From a virus, in the IMG/VR virus record IMGVR_UViG_3300030098_001230, positions 1 to 37,550 of that record: a stretch of 37,550 nt of DNA; one strand, 5' to 3'. Positions 33,967 through 37,550 of the stretch are shown here, one piece after another. Made by a program: the position numbers and the translations under genes. The number at the start of each line of letters is the position of its first letter. The stretch's first letter is position 1. The notes beneath the pieces are model-generated. The model saw only the letters and a list, made by a program, of their open reading frames with translations, was not told the origin of the DNA and made no database searches.

Positions 33967-34434
33967 ATGCCAAAGAAAAGGAATGAGTTAAATGAAGCCG
34001 ATAGAAGATTATTTACTGAGATTGCTGCTGGAATGTCTTACGACACAAGAATCTTCGATCAACGATTTAGACAAGAAATTAATAGACTTACAAGAAGTGG
34101 TCTTGATGAACAATCAATTATTAGGGTTCTTGAGCAAGACTTTATTACCAATGGAAGAATCTTTGGCGAACTCAGAAACTCAATTAAACGAGGAGTTGTG
34201 GGAGGAATTAACCAAGCATTCCGCTCAACTGGAAAAATGGGGGAAAAGCTAAGATGGGTTGCTATATCTAAAAACATTTGCGATGATTGTCTTAGTGTTG
34301 CTGGTGAGATTGATACTTGGCAAGGATGGGAAAGCAGAGGTCTGCCGGGGTCTGGATGGAGTATTTGCAAAGAATATTGTTATTGTCAGCTAATCCCAGA
34401 GGATATAGAGATAGATGATAGCCTTGAAATATGA
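33967..34434 (+). CDS. Mu gpF-like minor head protein
   Basis: A 155-residue protein whose C-terminal half shows the Mu F motif: CDDCLSVAGEIDTWQGW...GLPGSGWSICKEYCYCQLIP (four or more Cys, with W-x-x-x-GLPG). This domain is found in minor head proteins of many phages. It overlaps the 48-residue gene by 4 bases. The ribosome site is weak (GGGA). Confidence 0.78.
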   Translation: MPKKRNELNEADRRLFTEIAAGMSYDTRIFDQRFRQEINRLTRSGLDEQSIIRVLEQDFITNGRIFGELRNSIKRGVVGGINQAFRSTGKMGEKLRWVAISKNICDDCLSVAGEIDTWQGWESRGLPGSGWSICKEYCYCQLIPEDIEIDDSLEI

Positions 34435-34577
34435 AGAATGTTACCTTATTAAGGTGTTTTTGTTTGTCTTGCCATTGGTCTTGGCAAGTATTGGCTGTTG
34501 ATGCTGACAGAGAACAAGAATGTCCCGAATGTAAATCCTACGATACTAAAACATTTTTAAAGAACTTTGATATTTAA
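34431..34577 (+). CDS. Small zinc-ribbon protein
   Basis: A 48-residue protein with C-F-C-x2-C (CFCLSC) and CPEC, a likely zinc ribbon, starting on the ATGA overlap with the gpF-like gene. Its 3' end overlaps the small terminase on the other strand by 21 bases. Confidence 0.55.
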   Translation: MKNVTLLRCFCLSCHWSWQVLAVDADREQECPECKSYDTKTFLKNFDI

Positions 34578-35183
34578 TGCTTTTTCCTTTTTTATTATCT
34601 TTTCTTGCCATTCCTTGCGTTGAGCAGGTGTTTGTCTCCCCCTAGTTGGTCTATTAATACCCACAGCTTTAGCCCTAGCTCTCCACTTTCTAGCCTCTCT
34701 ACGCTTTTCATTCTTTTTAATATTTCTTTTTAATTCTATTTTTTCCTCATATTGAGTCTTTACTGGCTCAGTTTTAGGCACAACTGGTCTTTGTGGGAGT
34801 ATCTCTACATCCTCTACAATCTCAGCATCTTTTAAATCTGAATTTAAAAATTTTTCAAATGGGCTTTGATAGTTATTTACCTCTACACGCTTAATAAGCT
34901 TACCTGAATGTTCTAACACCAATCTACCAGCTTGAACATTACCTGCCTCAGCCTCTCTAACCATACTATTTAAAACATTCGGCAACCTAGAACCAAATGT
35001 AACCATATACTTCTGATAAAATACTTCTACAAACTCTGGATCTTTCATCCAATTATGTATAGTAGCTCTAGTAACACCAACCTTATCTGCAACTTCCTGT
35101 ATAGGTGTTTCAGGGGATGTAACAAGCATATCTACAACTAGCGATTTCTCTGGTTTCCACTTTTCTGGGAGTATTACACTCAT
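34557..35183 (-). CDS. terS: Terminase small subunit (phBC6A51-like)
   Basis: A 208-residue protein with a helix-turn-helix (IQEVADKVGVTRATIHNWMKDPEF, about residues 28-51), a central helical part (RLPNVLNSMVREAEAGNVQAGRLVLEHSGK) and a long basic C-terminal region (RNIKKNEKRREARKWRARAK...). This is the pattern of phage small terminases that recognise the packaging site. It is separated from the large subunit and encoded on the opposite strand at the end of the packaging arm. AAAGGAATTTAT is the ribosome site. Confidence 0.75.
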   Translation of the reverse strand: MSVILPEKWKPEKSLVVDMLVTSPETPIQEVADKVGVTRATIHNWMKDPEFVEVFYQKYMVTFGSRLPNVLNSMVREAEAGNVQAGRLVLEHSGKLIKRVEVNNYQSPFEKFLNSDLKDAEIVEDVEILPQRPVVPKTEPVKTQYEEKIELKRNIKKNEKRREARKWRARAKAVGINRPTRGRQTPAQRKEWQEKIIKKEKALNIKVL

Positions 35184-35359
35184 ATAAATTCCTTTATTTA
35201 TGGTATATTCTACGGACTTTCTTTCTTCTATACAAGGGAATTAGTGGACTTTCTTTTCAAATTTTTTTTATATATCCCTGCAAGTGTTTGTTATTAAATA
35301 ATTTATGGGGAATGCGTAATCACACCAAAGTATAAATTTACATACGCCCTAGGGTACTT

Positions 35360-35433
35360 GTCAAGTAAAAAATAAAAATAATTTGCAATTTAATATCGGA
35401 TCTACGATAAAGTCAAGTAAAAAATAAAAATAA
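35360..35433 (+). repeat. 22-base direct repeat pair in control region
   Basis: Exact copies at 35360-35381 and 35412-35433, 52 bases apart. Each is GTCAAG followed by an A-rich stretch. They may be initiator or regulator sites. Confidence 0.6.
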
Positions 35434-35442
35434 ATATTTCTC

Positions 35443-35472
35443 TTGACATTGTGAGGGGTGCTGTTGTATAGA
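35443..35472 (+). promoter_or_regulatory. Candidate promoter TTGACA...TATAGA
   Basis: TTGACA at 35443-35448 and TATAGA at 35467-35472, 18 bases apart. No gene follows for nearly 500 bases, so the product would have a long leader or a noncoding RNA. Confidence 0.35.
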
Positions 35473-35851
35473 GTTTAAATTCCATCAATTAAAAATAATC
35501 CTTGACAATCAGTAAAATAGTCTAATTAAATCTTTAACCTATTAAACGAATTTACTTGTAATTGTCCTTGTTTAGTGTTATGGGTAATGTTTAGTAGTGC
35601 CTTACTAGGATTTAGGCGAAATATGACCAATTCCACCCTCAATAAAAGCCCAAAACATAGCCTTAAACGCCATAAAAAGAGTTTTAAATATCCAAGTTCA
35701 ATCATCTGAATAACAGCCATAAACAGCCATTTAGACACCTTGAAAGACTTTTTGACAATAGCAAGTAAAATCTTTAACTAAATGCATTTTTCTAATGAAA
35801 AATAGAATAATTTTAGATAAAAATTATCCTCTATATATAAGGTGTATCAAA

Positions 35852-35866
35852 GTTAAGCACCTTAAC
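35852..35866. promoter_or_regulatory. Palindrome GTTAAG-CAC-CTTAAC (family copy 6)
   Basis: It ends 12 bases before the -35 box of the best early promoter (35879). This is the strongest positional hint that the palindrome is a regulator-binding site. Confidence 0.65.
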
Positions 35867-35878
35867 TGTGAAAATTAC

Positions 35879-35908
35879 TTGACATTAACCAATTAGACCC
35901 ATTAAGAT
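35879..35908 (+). promoter_or_regulatory. Early promoter TTGACA...TAAGAT
   Basis: TTGACA at 35879-35884 and TAAGAT at 35903-35908, with 18-base spacing. The start would fall about 50 bases before the ATG at 35967. A small hairpin GCCC-ATTA-GGGC (35935-35946) lies just before the AAAGGAG ribosome site. Likely drives the + strand early arm. Confidence 0.55.
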
Positions 35909-35966
35909 TAGACAGATTAAATATTAAAATAACAGCCCATTAGGGCATAAAGGAGAATAAAAGCAC

Positions 35967-36557
35967 ATGAAGAAAGAAAACAAAATAACCAAGCAAACAT
36001 ATAAGAAACCTACCAAAAAGGAAATAGACGAAGCCCTTCAGATAGGTTTGATGCTAGGAGAAAAAACAAAGTCAGTTGTTGATGTAATCAAAAGAGATTT
36101 ACATCACAAAGATGAAAACAATCAAACCCAATTAACTAGAAAATTTGACAATATCCTAAATGGAAATGATGTCGAATTGATAGAGAAAACAAAAGGGTTT
36201 ATCAAAAAACAAGTTCAGACCCTAGTAAAAGAAAAGGCGGTACAGTTAGCCGTTTTAGGAGATGAAAGAAAAGACGCTCAAGTAACTCTAAAAAAGGTTA
36301 CTAAGTCAATGATAGAAAACGTAGACGGGCTTTACGCTGATAATTTCAACGAAAAGGATTTCGGCTCATTTCGGGTTGTTAAGATGCACAAAAAGACTGA
36401 AGACCTTACAATTCATGAAGAACTCATGAAGTGGATGCGCTCTCAGAAGAAAAACGGATTATGGACAGGCTCAAAAGGGCAAGAAAAAGACCCCGAATTT
36501 TACGACGTTGCAACAGTTATTAATCTTTGCAAGGATATTCAAGAGGGGAAAATATAA
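35967..36557 (+). CDS. First early-arm gene, hypothetical
   Basis: A 196-residue charged, mostly helical protein (MKKENKITKQTYKKPTKKEIDEALQIGLMLGEK...) directly downstream of the strongest early promoter, with AAAGGAG as ribosome site. The second half has a KMHKKTEDLTIHEELMKWMRSQKK region. I recognise no family. As the first early gene it could reprogramme the host or act as a regulator. Its stop (36555-36557) is one base before the second hammerhead ribozyme. Confidence 0.7.
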   Translation: MKKENKITKQTYKKPTKKEIDEALQIGLMLGEKTKSVVDVIKRDLHHKDENNQTQLTRKFDNILNGNDVELIEKTKGFIKKQVQTLVKEKAVQLAVLGDERKDAQVTLKKVTKSMIENVDGLYADNFNEKDFGSFRVVKMHKKTEDLTIHEELMKWMRSQKKNGLWTGSKGQEKDPEFYDVATVINLCKDIQEGKI

Positions 36558-36558
36558 A

Positions 36559-36612
36559 CCTACTGATGAGGGGCGAGTTCAAATTCTCGCCCCGAAACGC
36601 AAAGCGTCTAGG
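36559..36612 (+). ncRNA. Hammerhead ribozyme 2 (stem I open type)
   Basis: Stem I pairs CCTA (36559-36562) with TAGG (36609-36612). The core CTGATGA is at 36563-36569. Stem II is 8 bp (GGGGCGAG 36570-36577 with CTCGCCCC 36586-36593) around TTCAAATT. GAA plus the A of A15.1 are at 36594-36597. Stem III is ACGC with GCGT (36597-36600 with 36604-36607), with an AAA loop. The site is GTC, so cleavage falls between 36608 and 36609. The 21-base leader left holds GGAGG for the gene at 36630. Stem I is only 4 bp, with extra contacts not visible. Confidence 0.88.
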
Positions 36613-36629
36613 GATAATTTGGAGGAATT

Positions 36630-37097
36630 ATGAAACAAACATACAAAACAATTATAAAAGATGTTGACCAAAACGACAGTAATTATTGTACTGTTTTGGC
36701 TGTAGCCATCGCCATGGATCTACCATTTAAAAAAGTTCAAAAGGGCTTTTTTGAATTAGGAAGAAAACGAAACAGGGGCTTTTACTTTTTTAGAAATTTT
36801 AAAGATGTAGCCGAAAAATTTAACATCAAATATGAAATCATCGCAGAGCATCAATTCGAAGTTAAAGAAAGATATTTTACATCTCTAACGGCTAATAATT
36901 GCACTGAATACCTAGACCTAGACACTTACATTTTAGGCTGTAGAGGGCATGTATTTGCCGTTAAAAATGGCAAAGTGGAAGATTGGACTAAGGGAAGAAA
37001 ACACCAAGTTAAACAGGTATATAGAATTATTAACAAAAAACCCAAAGTTAAGGCACTTAACTCTTGGGATAGTGGATTTGATTTATCAAAATATTAA
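36630..37097 (+). CDS. Papain-like cysteine-protease fold protein
   Basis: A 155-residue protein with the pattern of small phage C39/papain-like proteins: DQNDSNYCTVLAVAIAMDL (Cys20 with a following helix), GCRGHVFAV (His107) and KVEDW (Asp118), giving a plausible Cys-His-Asp triad. A target cannot be named. It is translated from the RNA piece made by the two hammerhead ribozymes. The ribosome site is GGAGG at 36621-36625. Palindrome copy 7 lies near the 3' end. Confidence 0.65.
   Translation: MKQTYKTIIKDVDQNDSNYCTVLAVAIAMDLPFKKVQKGFFELGRKRNRGFYFFRNFKDVAEKFNIKYEIIAEHQFEVKERYFTSLTANNCTEYLDLDTYILGCRGHVFAVKNGKVEDWTKGRKHQVKQVYRIINKKPKVKALNSWDSGFDLSKY
37047..37061. promoter_or_regulatory. Palindrome GTTAAG-GCA-CTTAAC (family copy 7)
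   Basis: It lies inside the 3' part of the papain-like gene, 36 bases before the end of the coding region. The flanks AAA...TCT match those of copy 5. Confidence 0.6.
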
Positions 37098-37116
37098 AAA
37101 AGGAGAATAAAACAAA

Positions 37117-37332
37117 ATGAAGAAACCAACAATATACGAAATTAAACGATTAACAAAAGATAAGGCTCCTTATTTTTTTAGTAGGGACACCATGAAATTT
37201 TTTGGTCAAACGCTAAAAGATTTTAAGGTTGAAAGCTTTAAAGATGGAAGATTTAAAATAACTGCAAAAAGTTGGGGAGGAAATGAAACAGTTAGATATT
37301 TCAACCCCAAAACAAACGATTTAGAATATTAA
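37117..37332 (+). CDS. Small conserved phage protein
   Basis: A 71-residue protein (PTIYEIKRLTKDKAPYFFSRDTMKFFGQTLKDFKV..., then TVRYFNPKTNDLEY). I recall this pattern (YFFSR-x-T-x-x-FFGQT-x-x-DF-x-V) from short phage and bacterial proteins of unknown function. AAAGGAG is the ribosome site. Confidence 0.7.
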   Translation: MKKPTIYEIKRLTKDKAPYFFSRDTMKFFGQTLKDFKVESFKDGRFKITAKSWGGNETVRYFNPKTNDLEY

Positions 37333-37348
37333 AAGAGGAGAAAACAAA

Positions 37349-37550
37349 ATGAAAACTATAATAAGGAAAAATAGTGTCTTTGGTAATCATCAATATATAG
37401 AGATTAATGACCATAGACCCGAACCCGTTAAAATTGGAACTCACAAAACAGTAGTGTTCACAGAGCCAAATTTAAAGGGAGAAGATACAACAAAAGTTGT
37501 ATATCATAAAACGGCTGTTGTTAGTTTTAATGAGCATACTATTTTATTAA
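37349..37550 (+). CDS. 5' part of junction-spanning small protein (continues to 182)
   Basis: It starts at ATG 37349 after AGAGGAG and is open to the end of the window with one base over. Joined to bases 1-182 it gives a 127-residue protein. The halves match without a stop, and the joined YHKTAVVSFNEHTILL plus TGGYETRTTKLRMNQ reads like a single conserved domain. It sits on the RNA piece between the two hammerhead sites. Confidence 0.8.
   Translation, partial: MKTIIRKNSVFGNHQYIEINDHRPEPVKIGTHKTVVFTEPNLKGEDTTKVVYHKTAVVSFNEHTILL

Larger units (their letters stand above)
35184..35966. other. Noncoding control region (possible origin or early promoter region)
   Basis: 783 bases without a convincing gene. 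It is very AT-rich and holds four TTGACA hexamers on the + strand (35443, 35502, 35752, 35879), a 22-base direct repeat, palindrome copy 6, repeated AACAGCCAT near 35711-35733 and two GGACTTTCTTT stretches (near 35215 and 35244). It separates the small terminase from the early arm, so it likely holds the early promoters and perhaps the replication origin. Confidence 0.6.

Noticed and set aside
36570-36593. T-arm of a tRNA (GCGAG-TTCAAAT...)
   Set aside because: The loop has 8 bases and there is no acceptor or anticodon arm; it is stem-loop II of ribozyme 2.

Overview
The window looks like the complete genome of an uncultured, AT-rich, tailed phage with a long non-contractile (siphovirus-type) tail. 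The gene cut off at the right edge (from 37349) and the one cut off at the left edge (to 182) join in frame across the 37550/1 boundary into one 127-residue protein, so the sequence is best read as a circular or circularly permuted assembly of about 37.55 kb. Shine-Dalgarno-type ribosome sites (AGGAG/GGAGG) and TTGACA promoter hexamers point to a bacterial host, probably a Gram-negative one. A marine origin is my inference from gene content and base composition only. I see no integrase, C1-type repressor, DNA polymerase or RNA polymerase, which fits a lytic phage that relies on host polymerases.

Layout. (1) Early/replication arm, + strand, from 35967 across the junction to 11269. It begins in a roughly 780-base noncoding control region with several TTGACA boxes. 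It then runs through four small genes punctuated by two hammerhead ribozymes, a train of tiny unknown genes, a tRNA-Tyr and an HNH nuclease. Next come a cytosine-5 DNA methyltransferase, a Mu Mom-like DNA modification protein, a winged-helix replication protein, a primase-helicase, a metallophosphoesterase, an SSB-like protein, an HNH (NinG-like) protein and a NinB-like recombination protein. (2) Structural arm, - strand, 30610 down to 11244: scaffold, major capsid protein, a 1999-residue repeat-rich tail fibre with an S74 chaperone, a type IV pilin-like protein, a lysis cassette with M15 endolysin, connector and tail terminator, tube protein, tail assembly chaperones joined by a -1 frameshift, tape measure and two tail-tip proteins. 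(3) Packaging arm, + strand, 30696 to 34577: large terminase, portal, and Mu gpG-like and gpF-like head proteins. (4) The small terminase stands alone on the - strand at 34557-35183.

Most notable: two hammerhead ribozymes on the same strand (182-238 and 36559-36612) would cut the early transcript just upstream of two ribosome sites and release an RNA of about 1.17 kb carrying three genes. A 14-15 bp palindrome, GTTAAG-N2/3-CTTAAC, occurs seven times, mostly at gene ends and once just upstream of the best early promoter. A phage-encoded pseudopilin has the G(-1)/E(+5)/P(+22) signature intact. The DNA appears to be doubly modified (C5 methylation plus a Mom-type modification).
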